Assembly (NCBI RefSeq): GCF_905147045.1
Contig: NC_065890.1
Span: 6,758,001-6,822,000 of the forward strand
Direction of reading: 5' to 3'
Length of the DNA stretch: 64,000 bases
From: Nymphalis io
Taxonomy: Eukaryota; Arthropoda; Insecta; Lepidoptera; Nymphalidae
The notes beneath the pieces were generated by a model. That model was given only the letters and a program-made list of their open reading frames with translations. It was not told the DNA's origin and searched no databases. Positions 1 to 10,500 of this stretch are shown here, piece after piece. The translations under genes and the position numbers were made by a program. Position 1 is the first letter of the stretch, and each line of letters starts with the position of its first letter.

Positions 1-468
1 TGTTGATAACCGTTCATTTAAAAAAGACTATTTGATTTAGATCATATCATATTTTAATAAATTTATCTTAAAACAATTCTTACTCTTGATTTTTTCATGG
101 CAATTTTATTATAAAGTTACTTGAAAATGTGCATGAATATGTTCATTCATTTGTATAAAACAAAGGGTAACAATTGAAATGAAATATGTAAACACAAATT
201 ATTATTATTTTCAAAAAATAACAACTTCAGTGTCCATTAAATAGTATTTTGAATGATGTTGTGATCTTTTAGTATTGATTTATTTATATTTTCAAACTTG
301 TATAACATTTATTATACAAATTTGAAATCATAGGAATAGTAAAATAGATTTTGAATACTAAGTGTCTTGTACCATTCCTTGTAGTTTGGGATTTGGCTAT
401 CTATTATTCATACAAACATGAAATCTTCCATCTGTTTAAAAAATATTATTACTTTTGTTTATTTTGAC

Positions 469-860
469 TGCCTCGTTGGTCTAGTATCTAGTGGCTTGAT
501 GTAAGGCCGCAGACCCGGAGGTCCTGGGTTTAATTCCCAGTTAGGGCCAATAAAAGGTTATTGGATTTTTCTCAGTGGCAGCCCAGAGTCTGGAAGTTTT
601 AAGTGTGTACACTCCCATGCCTCGGAAAGCACGTAAAGCCGTTGGTCCTGCGCCGGAACTCTTTCCGGTCGTGTCAGATTGCCGTCCCATCAGGTTATGA
701 GAGTGAGGGAAGAGAGAGTGCACCTGTGTTTGCGCACACACATGTGCACTATAATATCTCCTGCATAGTTGGCTAATCTCTAAAATGTCTAACTCTAGTC
801 TCTAAAATTACCGATTTCGGCTACGGCGGCCAGTTGGCCGCCGGCTAGAGGGACATTATT
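469..860 (+). repeat. SINE family A copy (tRNA-headed)
   Basis: This repeat lies in the ERGIC3 intron. The head has a polymerase III A-box-like stretch (tggtctagtatctagtgg) and a B-box-like ggtttaattcc. The body carries ggcagcccagagtctggaag and ends in the 'gccg..gg..gacattat' tail. Other copies in this window are at 8568-8745, 26338-26582, 27384-27500 and 36216-36486. The head is SINE-like and not a functional tRNA, because it cannot be folded into a complete cloverleaf with anticodon arm and acceptor stem. Confidence 0.8.
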
Positions 861-897
861 GTTATTTATTTATTTTTTACTTTTGATCTTATTGCAG

Positions 898-1321
898 GTG
901 CTGTTATGTTTCAGTATTATTTAAAAATAGTTCCAACCATGTTTGTTAGATTAGATAATACTGTATTACACACTAATCAGTTCTCTGTAACGAGACATCA
1001 AAAATCTGTTTCCAATGTGAATACAGAATCTGGAATGCCAGGGGCATTCTTTAGTTATGAATTGTCACCACTAATGGTTAAATATACCGAAAAAGGAAGG
1101 TATGTAGATTATCTTTACAAAATTATTAATAAAATAAAAACAGGGTTCATTAATAATTTAATTTTATATATATTTTTCTCTTCAGGTCGATTGGTCATTT
1201 GGCTACAAATGTTTGTGCAATTGTTGGAGGAGTATTCACTGTTGCTGGTATATTTGACACTCTATTGTATCACTCTCTGAATGCATTTCATAACAAAGTT
1301 GTTTTGGGAAAAGCAGGCTAA
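898..1321 (+). CDS. ERGIC3: ERGIC3, C-terminal end (partial)
   Basis: These are the last two coding exons (898-1099 and 1186-1321) of an ERGIC3-type protein; earlier exons lie left of the window. ERGIC3 is a multi-pass membrane protein that cycles between ER and Golgi as a cargo receptor. The 111 visible residues contain the family signature runs MFQYYLKIVPT, NQFSVTRHQK and YELSPLMVKYTEK, then a hydrophobic segment (VCAIVGGVFTVAGIFDTLLY), the C-terminal membrane span, and a short tail ending LGKAG rather than the KKIDLGK-type ending known from vertebrates. The upstream acceptor is attgcag, the donor is gtatgt and the second acceptor is cttcag; the phase is kept across the 86-bp intron. The 5' intron carries a SINE. 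The stop codon lies 15 bp from the stop of the converging mTERF3 gene, so the two 3' UTRs must overlap. ERGIC2 is the main alternative; the tail fits ERGIC3 better. Confidence 0.88.
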
Positions 1322-1336
1322 ATTATTAATATTTAA

Positions 1337-2726
1337 TCAAAGAGTCTTTAAAAACAGATTAAAATCATCAACATTACATTTAGCATAATTTTTGCAAAAT
1401 TCAGAATCTGTGTTTTCAATCAAAGCTTTAAGTGGAATATAATTTTCTTTGTTTGGATTATACTGAGCTCTACCAAGATTCTCTAAAAACATATGACGTT
1501 GTTTCACCTTGAAATTTCTACAAAGAAGCACATTAGGATAATGCAATATTGAGCTGTGGGGTATCTTAATGACATTATGGAGGTAATTGAATCTTTCCAA
1601 CAAGGATTTTTGACCTGAAACAAAATATTTTGGATTTAATTATTAAATTTTTAATAAAGTTTCTAATTATATATATTCTTTTTATTTCACATTATTGTAT
1701 AAAAGTATTTTTACAAAATTAACCAAATAGCTTACTTGTCATCCATATTTTGGGCTTATTTAATAGTAAAGTTTTCACCTCTTCATCATTAAAACCCATT
1801 TCTTCTTTAACAACAAAGGTATTTGTATTTATGTGTTGAATACTGTATGTTATTATTTTAGGTTGCTTTGTTGCAAGTAATCTTACTTCATTACCATTTA
1901 AACAAAACTTATTTTGAAAATATCCCAACCTTTTGTCTATTCTTTCAGTGCTGTAAAATTATCAAATGGTTAAAAGCTATTACTCTTAATCCAATTCCTT
2001 AATATTTTATTCATTTTTATTATAAGTTTTATTTCAACTATAGGCTTAGTTAATTAATCTGCTTAAAAATAAATGATATGCATTAATTAATTTTACTACA
2101 ATTAAATTACAAATTATTCTAAGATTTAAGACATTTATCATTAGATACAAAGTTGATATCTTTATATACATTTAATGAGTATTATCTTACCTAAACATTA
2201 ACCAAAAAGGATTTCTGGCTATAATTTCGTGTATTTGCAAATTACTAAAATTTTTTGATTGTAGGTAGTTAATTCTTACTTGAAAGTTTTCTATACTTTC
2301 ACATAAAATAAGAGGATTTTTTGTAATATAATTTCCAATATTTTCTGAATCAACAAAATCTTTAATAAAAAATATGTTCCGTTTCATATCTTTTTCAAAA
2401 TCCATTTTTAATAGTTTGTTTACTATGTGAGGTTTTTTCTCAATTTTACTAAGATTCACATTTAATTTAATAAGGTTTTGAAGTGTTTCAGATTTGTTAG
2501 CATAAGCAGCTAAATTAAATGATTCAGGAAAGTAAGGAGTAACTTCTGATAAATCTTCACTCCCAGACTCAAGCACGGTGTTGTTTTGATCATATTTGAC
2601 TCCTACAAGAGGATTCGACAACGCTACGCTACTTAAATTTCTGGTTATTTTGTTTGCATTGTAAATAAATATCGATCTAATTAAATGACACAAATCCATT
2701 TTTATACTAAACATTTTTTTATTCAA
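1337..2726 (-). CDS. mTerf3: mTERF3 (mitochondrial transcription termination factor family)
   Basis: Three exons (2191-2726, 1736-1950, 1337-1614) join into 342 codons plus stop with all phases closing. mTERF3 (MTERFD1) is a mitochondrial nucleic-acid-binding protein of helical mTERF repeats, known to repress mitochondrial transcription and/or support mitoribosome assembly. The N-terminus is basic and serine-rich (RSIFIYNANKITRNLSSVAL), which fits a mitochondrial presequence. Recurrent mTERF-like units follow, with the (I/L)xxNPxxL pattern visible in IGNYITKNPLILCES and HEIIARNPFWLM. The C-terminus (FKVKQRHMFLENLGRAQYNP and NYIPLKAL, ending VDDFNLFLKTL) closely resembles remembered MTERF3 orthologues. 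The start could be Met1 (MNKKMFSIK) or Met5, with no way to decide. The gene is divergent from AlaRS and convergent with ERGIC3. Confidence 0.85.
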
Positions 2727-4074
2727 ACATTCTTTTATTTAGATATAATATGTAGATACTATCTAGATGACAGAAGTAGACTTAATAGATTTTGTATTTT
2801 GTAAAGAATTAAGAAATATAAGTTTAGTATTTCTGACACTGGTGATTTAGTACACATGTGTCAATTAGACGTTAAACGACTCAATCTATAATCCACAGAG
2901 TACATAAGCAGTACGAATTACTGTTATCTATCCCTTCAGTCCTTTACAGTCTTGACAATATAATTTAATGTAATGGATTACATGTTATAACTATTAATTT
3001 ATTTAGTATTTTAAATAAAAAGATCTCTTAGATGCACTATCTTTAATCATTTCTTAAATATCAAAGATAGCTCTTTGGTACATCACTATTATTATTTCAA
3101 ACTAATTTTCTTATGAGTTGTCATTTTATTGCATAGGTACTTGTTAAATGTCAACGTTGCACTCTGAAAATTGAAATTGGAGCAGTCTGTGGTTAGGAAT
3201 GTGTAGCATGTTTCTAACTGCTCTTTCTCTTCAGTAATTTAACTTTGTCAATTTTTATTCTACGTGTGAAAGGTAATTGGTGTTTCAATTTATATTTTAT
3301 AATTAATAATAAACTAAATCCACATGATTTTACTGAACTTAAGAAATTAAATTTTGTATACACAATTTTATTTGCTTAAAAGGTTACTTACTTTCACTGT
3401 ATTTGTCTGGTAGCTTTAGCATTTTGATCCATATGGAATATAAAAATTTAATATTTTGTCACATTTTAGGGACAACGTTAAGACTAGTTTTAAGTTTCTG
3501 TTTTTGTATAAAATAAAATAATATGTATTGAGATAACCTTTTATCAATTTATTATACATTACTGTATAACATTTGAAATTAAGGTGATAAGTCACACACA
3601 ACATGATCATCATTAAATTACATTTTTCAGTTATTTATTTAAATATATATGTAATGATGCCTACTACTTGGTACTAATCTCTAAATATTTATCTATGTTT
3701 TGGCAATTTAACTATATACATTAATATAAATTTTGTATACATTTTTCTTGTGTAAAATAAGGTGATAGTTTCATTGTAACACCAATTTATTTTTCTTCAT
3801 ATTCATGTCACATTCACTTAAAATTGACCATATGGTATAAATGTAAGATAGGTTTTGTATGATGCAATAACATATTTTTTGCACTTATATGGCATTTGTA
3901 AAAAAATATTATATAATGTATCAAATAAAAATTAACACATTGCATGATTACATTTTGATAATTCATGAAGAATGACACACAAAAACTTATTTTTATTACT
4001 AATACTTATTTTTATATATATTTTTTAAATTTTATTTAATGACAAAATACATATATTTTTAGGTAAACGTCATA
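2727..4074. other. Divergent spacer between mTERF3 and AlaRS
   Basis: This AT-rich spacer holds the 5' ends of both flanking genes. Immediately before the AlaRS ATG there is a good acceptor (tatatttttag, then gtaaacgtcata-ATG), so AlaRS probably has a 5' UTR intron. A possible first noncoding exon ends at about 3272 (gtgaaag|gtaattgg). I see no other gene or repeat. Confidence 0.45.
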
Positions 4075-6978
4075 ATGGATACCTCAATGGGCGGAAGTGA
4101 AATAAGAAAAGCATTTATAGATTTTTTCATAAATAAAGGCCATGAGTATGTTCACTCTTCATCTACAATTCCCTTAGATGATCCCACTTTACTTTTTACC
4201 AATGCTGGCATGAATCAATTTAAACCTATATTTTTAGGATCAGTAGATCCTAACTCTGATATGGCTCAATATGTAAGAGTTGTAAATACTCAAAAATGTA
4301 TAAGAGCTGGTGGAAAACATAATGATTTAGATGATGTGGGAAAAGATGTTTATCACCACACATTTTTTGAAATGATGGGGAATTGGTCTTTTGGTGATTA
4401 TTTTAAAAACGAAATATGTGCATGGGCTTGGGAACTTCTTACACAAGTATACAAGCTGCCAGGGGATAGATTATATGTAACATATTTTGGGGGAGATAAA
4501 TCATCTGGCCTGGAACCGGATTTAGAATGTAAGAATATTTGGTTAAGTTTAGGAGTTCCGGAATCCCATATTTTACCTGGAAATATGAAAGACAACTTTT
4601 GGGAAATGGGTGAGACAGGGCCTTGTGGACCATGTTCTGAGTTACATTATGATAGGATTGGTGGAAGAGATGCGGCACATCTTGTTAATATGGATGATCC
4701 TGATGTACTCGAAATTTGGAACTTGGTATTCATTCAATTTAATAGAGAAACTGATGGATCATTAAAGTTATTGCCCAAAAGACACATTGATTGTGGACTG
4801 GGTTTAGAAAGATTAGTTTCCGTCATTCAAAATAAAAGGGCAAATTATGATACTGATTTCTTCATGCCTATTTTTAAGGCCATTGAAAATGGCACTAAAG
4901 TTAGACCTTATACTGGTAAAGTTGGTTCTGATGACACAGATGGTATAGATATGGCTTATCGAGTCCTAGCCGACCATGCACGAACATTAACAATTGCATT
5001 ATCTGATGGTGGTCACCCTGATAATACAGGCAGAGGTTATGTACTCCGTAGAATTTTAAGAAGAGCGGTAAGATTTGCATCAGAAAAACTTAATGCAAAA
5101 CCAGGATTTTTTGCATCATTGGTGTATACTGTTGTTGAATTACTAGGTGATGTGTTTCCTGAAATAAAAAAAGATCCAGAATCTATAGTTCAAATTATTA
5201 ATGAAGAAGAAATTCAGTTTTTGAAAACATTAATTCGAGGTCGGAATTTACTTAACAGAACAATTGAGAAACTTGGTGATTCTAAATGTGTACCTGGAGA
5301 TGTTGCTTGGCGTATGTATGATACTTATGGTTTCCCTATTGATTTAACACAACTGATGTGTGAAGAAAATAATTTAGTTATTGATATGGAGGGTTATGAA
5401 AAAGCAAAAAAAGAATCTCAACTATCGTCACAAGGAAAAACTTTAGGTGAGGAAGATTTGTTATCGTTAGATATACATGCCATTAGTCATTTACAAGAAA
5501 GCGGTGTACCCACTACAGATGATTCACCAAAATATAATTATGTTCCATCTTCAACTGATAAAGATGCTGAATATGAGTTTGCTCCATGCTCTGCAAAAGT
5601 TTTATCATTACGCAGTAACAAACAATTTGTTAATGAGGTCTCTAGTGGCCAGGAATGTGGTGTTATTTTGGATTGCACAAATTTCTATGCTGAACAGGGT
5701 GGGCAAATCTTTGATGAAGGCTATATGGTAAAATCTGACGATGACAGTGTAGAATTTACAGTTACTAATGTTCAGGTAAAAGGTGGTTATGTTCTTCATA
5801 TAGGTAAAATTGAGGGTACACTTAAAGTCGGAGATACACTTATTCTACATATAGATACAGAAAGACGCCGATTAGTTATGAATAATCATACAGGAACACA
5901 TATACTTAATAATGTGTTAAGAAAAGTGCTTGGAAATGATTCTGATCAAAGAGGATCTCTTGTAATGCCTGATCGTCTTAGATTTGACTTCACTAATAAA
6001 GGTCCCATGACAGTTAAACAAATAAAAGACACAGAAGATGAAATAAAATCAATTATAAGTGATAACAAGCGTGTTTACGCAAAACACACCAGTTTGAGTG
6101 AAGCTAAAAAAATAAAAGGACTTCGTGCTATGTTTGATGAACACTACCCAGACCCAGTTCGTGTGGTTTCCGTTGGTATTTCAGTTGAAGAGTTGGAAAA
6201 AAATCCAGATGCATCAACTGGTTTTGAAACTTCGGTTGAATTTTGTGGTGGCTCTCACTTACACCAAACTGGACATATTGGAGAATATGTTATTGTCAGT
6301 GAAGAAGGTATTGCAAAAGGTATTCGAAGAATTGTAGCACTAACTGGCCCTGAAGCCTTAAAAGCTATTAATAAAATGAGCATTCTGGAAAATGAAGTAA
6401 ATAACATTGCAAATTTCATCAAAGAACAAGGCGAGAATATCAATCAAAAAGAAATTGTAAAAAAAATTGTTGACCTTACAAATGATGTCTCCCAGGCCCA
6501 GATATCGTATTGGAAGAAAGAAGAGCTACGAACAATGCTTAAGAATTTAAAGAAACAATTAGATGACAAAGAAAGAGCGGCTAAAGCAATGACTATTAAC
6601 TTAGTGATCGAAAGAGCAAAAGAAATATGTTTGGGTGATAAATGTTCGGAAATAATCATAGAAGAATTGAAGGCATATAATAATACAAAAGCGTTAGATG
6701 CTGCATTAAAACAAGTAAAACAGCTGCAGCCTAATTCAGCTGCAATGTTTTTCTCTGTTGATGAAGAGTCCAGTAAAATTTTCTGTTTGGTAGCTGTACC
6801 TAAAAATCTTAATGAAAAAGGATTATTAGCATCTGAATGGATTCAATCCATTGTGCCTATAATTGGAGGTAAAGGCGGTGGAAAGGCAGAATCTGCTCAG
6901 GCCTCCGGCACCAATATCAGAGCTTTGAATGAAGCTATTAAAGTTGCACGCGAATTTGCTACTTCTAAATTGTTTTAA
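4075..6978 (+). CDS. AlaRS: Alanyl-tRNA synthetase, cytoplasmic
   Basis: This class II synthetase charges tRNA-Ala with alanine in the cytosol. It is a single uninterrupted frame of 967 residues, the usual size of insect cytosolic AlaRS. The start MDTSMGGSEIRKAF is followed by the class II catalytic core (STIPLDDPTLLFTNAGMNQF, the HTFFEMMGNWSFGDYF run, and the RRILRRAVRFA helix). The editing domain carries the zinc and deacylase residues H605 and H609 (HTGTH) and C724 and H728 (CGGSH), spaced as in known AlaRS proteins. The C-terminus has the C-Ala glycine-rich GGKGGGKAESAQASG. Codon use is strongly AT-rich, unlike several neighbouring genes. No coding intron is present. A polyadenylation signal candidate (aataaa) is at 7167-7172. 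It is tail to tail with Su(dx). The length and lack of a presequence argue against the mitochondrial enzyme. Confidence 0.97.
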   Translation: MDTSMGGSEIRKAFIDFFINKGHEYVHSSSTIPLDDPTLLFTNAGMNQFKPIFLGSVDPNSDMAQYVRVVNTQKCIRAGGKHNDLDDVGKDVYHHTFFEMMGNWSFGDYFKNEICAWAWELLTQVYKLPGDRLYVTYFGGDKSSGLEPDLECKNIWLSLGVPESHILPGNMKDNFWEMGETGPCGPCSELHYDRIGGRDAAHLVNMDDPDVLEIWNLVFIQFNRETDGSLKLLPKRHIDCGLGLERLVSVIQNKRANYDTDFFMPIFKAIENGTKVRPYTGKVGSDDTDGIDMAYRVLADHARTLTIALSDGGHPDNTGRGYVLRRILRRAVRFASEKLNAKPGFFASLVYTVVELLGDVFPEIKKDPESIVQIINEEEIQFLKTLIRGRNLLNRTIEKLGDSKCVPGDVAWRMYDTYGFPIDLTQLMCEENNLVIDMEGYEKAKKESQLSSQGKTLGEEDLLSLDIHAISHLQESGVPTTDDSPKYNYVPSSTDKDAEYEFAPCSAKVLSLRSNKQFVNEVSSGQECGVILDCTNFYAEQGGQIFDEGYMVKSDDDSVEFTVTNVQVKGGYVLHIGKIEGTLKVGDTLILHIDTERRRLVMNNHTGTHILNNVLRKVLGNDSDQRGSLVMPDRLRFDFTNKGPMTVKQIKDTEDEIKSIISDNKRVYAKHTSLSEAKKIKGLRAMFDEHYPDPVRVVSVGISVEELEKNPDASTGFETSVEFCGGSHLHQTGHIGEYVIVSEEGIAKGIRRIVALTGPEALKAINKMSILENEVNNIANFIKEQGENINQKEIVKKIVDLTNDVSQAQISYWKKEELRTMLKNLKKQLDDKERAAKAMTINLVIERAKEICLGDKCSEIIIEELKAYNNTKALDAALKQVKQLQPNSAAMFFSVDEESSKIFCLVAVPKNLNEKGLLASEWIQSIVPIIGGKGGGKAESAQASGTNIRALNEAIKVAREFATSKLF

Positions 6979-7558
6979 TTAATAATGCAGTTTAATTTTG
7001 TTATTTATTTCTTTTTGTATTAAACATAAAAAAATATCTTTATTGCTACAGTTATGATTGGCAGTATTTTAACAATATACTTTTTTTTTAAATCAAGTCT
7101 TTCTTTTGATATTAGTGTTAATAAAATTATATGATTTTATTTCTTGGAACAATATTTGTTTTAAAAAATAAAGTAATGTATGTAAACCAACAAAATATGA
7201 ATGTATACATGCTACTCTGTTTATAAATATTTAAGTCTGCTTGATGCATGTTTTTCAATATACTGTGTTGAACAATAATGAAACAAATAGCATTTCAAAG
7301 ATTTTTATTGAACTTTATAGACGAACTTTATAAATACAGTTCAAACAAAATATATCTTATATAACTGACATAATACGCTAAGATATCTACACAATAAAAT
7401 TATTGTTTAATAAACAAATATTCATACAAGTATTTGGTTGGTCTTTTTACGACGGCACCAATTCCAATTGAACAAAACCTCTCATGGAGGTTGGTGCATT
7501 TAAATTAAAGTATTATTAATAATTTACAATATTCTACTAGTGCTACTAGCAAAATCTA
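6979..7558. other. Convergent spacer, AlaRS / Su(dx) 3' ends
   Basis: This stretch holds the presumed 3' UTRs of both genes. It is AT-rich, with a plus-strand aataaa at 7167-7172 and several tttatt runs that could serve the minus-strand gene. There is no ORF of note and no repeat I recognise. Confidence 0.5.
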
Positions 7559-10500
7559 TTACTCTTGACCAAAACCTTCCGTTTCTTCGATTGCATAGTT
7601 CAATTTCTCACACAACTGTTCGTAACTTTTATAAGGCGGTAAGTCGAGGCGATTAAAGCATGTGTGAGACCGCGGTAGCCATGTGTCTTTTCCGACCTAT
7701 ATTGATAAAAGTATTAAAAAAAAACCGTAATCATTATTATAATAAATAACATGGATAATTATCATTATTATAATAACATGGATACCCAACTCGAAATCAA
7801 CCACTAAAAGGGTTTAATTTTTGAAATCAATTTTAATTTAAGACTTCAGAAAGAAGTTTTTATTAATTCGGTTGTAAAAAATGTTCCATTGAAAGTTCAT
7901 AAAAATTTAATTCGTTATTAACTATTTTCATAGTAAAATTTAACTTAGTTTTTAATTCCATATATTGATATGTAGGTTTCATTAAAAAATTAAAGACCTT
8001 GTTCCAGTTTTTCTTTCTTACCTTTTCTATACAGAAGCGTTGAGGTCCATTAGAACCCATAAGCTCAGCAAACCCACCAACTGGCACTCGACAAGTTCCC
8101 GTAACGAATTGAAGCAATCTCGCCCGTTTTTCGTTGTCCATTTGTCGCACGAACTGAAATTATGCTCAATGTATACATAAGGTGGTTAACTTTTCATAAG
8201 AAATAAATTTTACGAAGCATATATGAATTGTACAAATGGCTATAGAACGAGACGCTATTATATAATACTTGTGCACCGTTAAATCATATTATTGTTTCCT
8301 ATTTTTTTATTTTACTTATAGGTAAGTCGAGATGTAACAGTGGATAGAACACGTGAATCTAACCGAAGATTGCCGGATCAAATGCAGGTAGCTACTAGTG
8401 AGTTTTCATTTTCGTTTAGAATTTAGTTATGTCATCAAGTAGCAGTGTGTAAGAATTAACTGATATACACAAATACTATACAAGTGATGATTATCATTCA
8501 GCCAATCGCAGTCCATTGCTGGAAATACGTATCTCCCAAGATGCATTAAAGCTCCGGTTATCCGCCCTCCGCATCGAGTTTGGTCCCGCCGATCTGTTAG
8601 TATAGGACCAACGGCTTTACGTCCTTTCCGAGGCGTGAGATGAGAATTTCTTGATCGAAATCCAATAAGTTTTAACCATTACTTTTTTAGTCTGACCCAG
8701 GGTTTGAACTCGGGCCCTCGGGATTTGCAGCCTTATAAGCTAGCTAAATAAAAGGAATGTACTAATTTTATTTATAACCAATTCCAATTGTAAGAGGGTA
8801 AAAATAACTAAAAACTTTAACTGTGAATTGACGTGACGTAATTGGTCTAAAATATCTAAATAATATATATCTAAATAATATATATCTAAATAATATATAT
8901 CTAAATAATATATATCTAAATAATATATATCTAAATAATATATATTATCGATAGGTATTCGCGAAGAAAATGACGTTTTCATTTTCGGCGGAGTTGTAAT
9001 CAAAACTGTGAAAGTAAAATTAAAATTGATATATGTATTTTAGTGGAATATAGCCTAGCGCTTGACTGTTATTACACCTGATGGAAAGTGAGATACAGTC
9101 TAAGATGAAGCGCGCTTGCCTAGAAAATAAAAATTGCACAGAATATAAAAATCTAAGATTTGTTTATCTTAACTTCTGCTTTTTAATACAGTATAGGTAT
9201 ACTGGAATTTTATTTAGTGAATTTTAAGAATTCAATTTTCATGATATCATACACGAAAAAAACTTGTACACCAAAGTAAAAAATATATAGTGAGTGTTAT
9301 ATGTACAAAACGTCTTATAAAGAGTAATGCCAACCTGCCAGAACCAAGCGACCTGCTTGCTGGTGCGCGTGTAGTGGCGGTAGATGGTGTTCCGCTGCCA
9401 GTCGTCCACGTCCACCTCCTGCATGCCGCACAGCATCAGCTCCAGCTCGCGCTCGTCGAAGTACTTCAACCATTCCAACGGTACGACCTGCATATTGCAA
9501 TCATGTCATCATCACATTCACTTGCTCTTATTCCATTCCATTATCGGCGCGGAGTGTAAACTGTCTGACGCAAAGATTTGGCTCCCGTCTCTCGCCAATC
9601 ATAGGGAATACTCTTGGTGGTACGGTTTGCCCACTAACATGCGATTCATTGGAGTTTTAAGTACAGATAGTATTGAAAGATGCGCTTAAGACAAAAAAAA
9701 AATCCTCGCTCAGTCTATCCCTACGACATCCATGGGAATGGGGAGGGAATTCATAATAATATGTATACGATTAACTAATATATCAAGCTCATCATATCAT
9801 ATTCAAAACATATATAATACCTCGTTAAAACCGTCAAGAAAAGCGATCGTTTGTTCTTCGATTCCTCGAGTCATACGCCATTGTGTAACTAATTGTAAAT
9901 ATTGCTCCTTATTAGCCTGAAACACAAAATAAATATACATATAATTATTAGCAGGAATGCTCGTACAAGAACTTTTGTATCGTCATCTTACAATAATAAA
10001 ATGAATGTAAAACTACCACTAGTTCGTAATCGAACTCAAAAAAAGAGTAACTACTGAGTTTAAACAGAAAATATTCGTCGAAAACTCAGTAGTTACTCTT
10101 TTCTCAAACGAATATACATCATGAACTATATAATTACAATTAAATATAAGTACAATTAAATGTATATATTCTTTATGGAAATCTATTTTTTATATTATCG
10201 TTCTTCCGCCCTTCGTAATTGGTTTACAGTAATAGAGTCGTAATGTTAATCATATAATAATAATAGAAAAGATTATAAATAAATATGAATTCAATTTATT
10301 TTTATTTTTCAATCTAATCTATTAATAATAAATATATTTGTGTATATATTTGATCAATATGTTACAAAAAAAATCCAGTTAAATTTACCATATTATTCAT
10401 TTTGAAATTAAAACTACGTCAAATTTCCAAAGCAATCATTAGTAGTTTTATGGCATTCTAGAAATATATTTTTAATATTCATATGATAACGATAAGCCCG

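Noticed and set aside
469..545. Possible tRNA gene in the ERGIC3 intron
   Set aside because: The A- and B-box-like words belong to a SINE head repeated elsewhere; there is no complete cloverleaf.
8740..9003. Repeated YYLDI protein frame
   Set aside because: Artefact of the 15-bp intronic tandem repeat.
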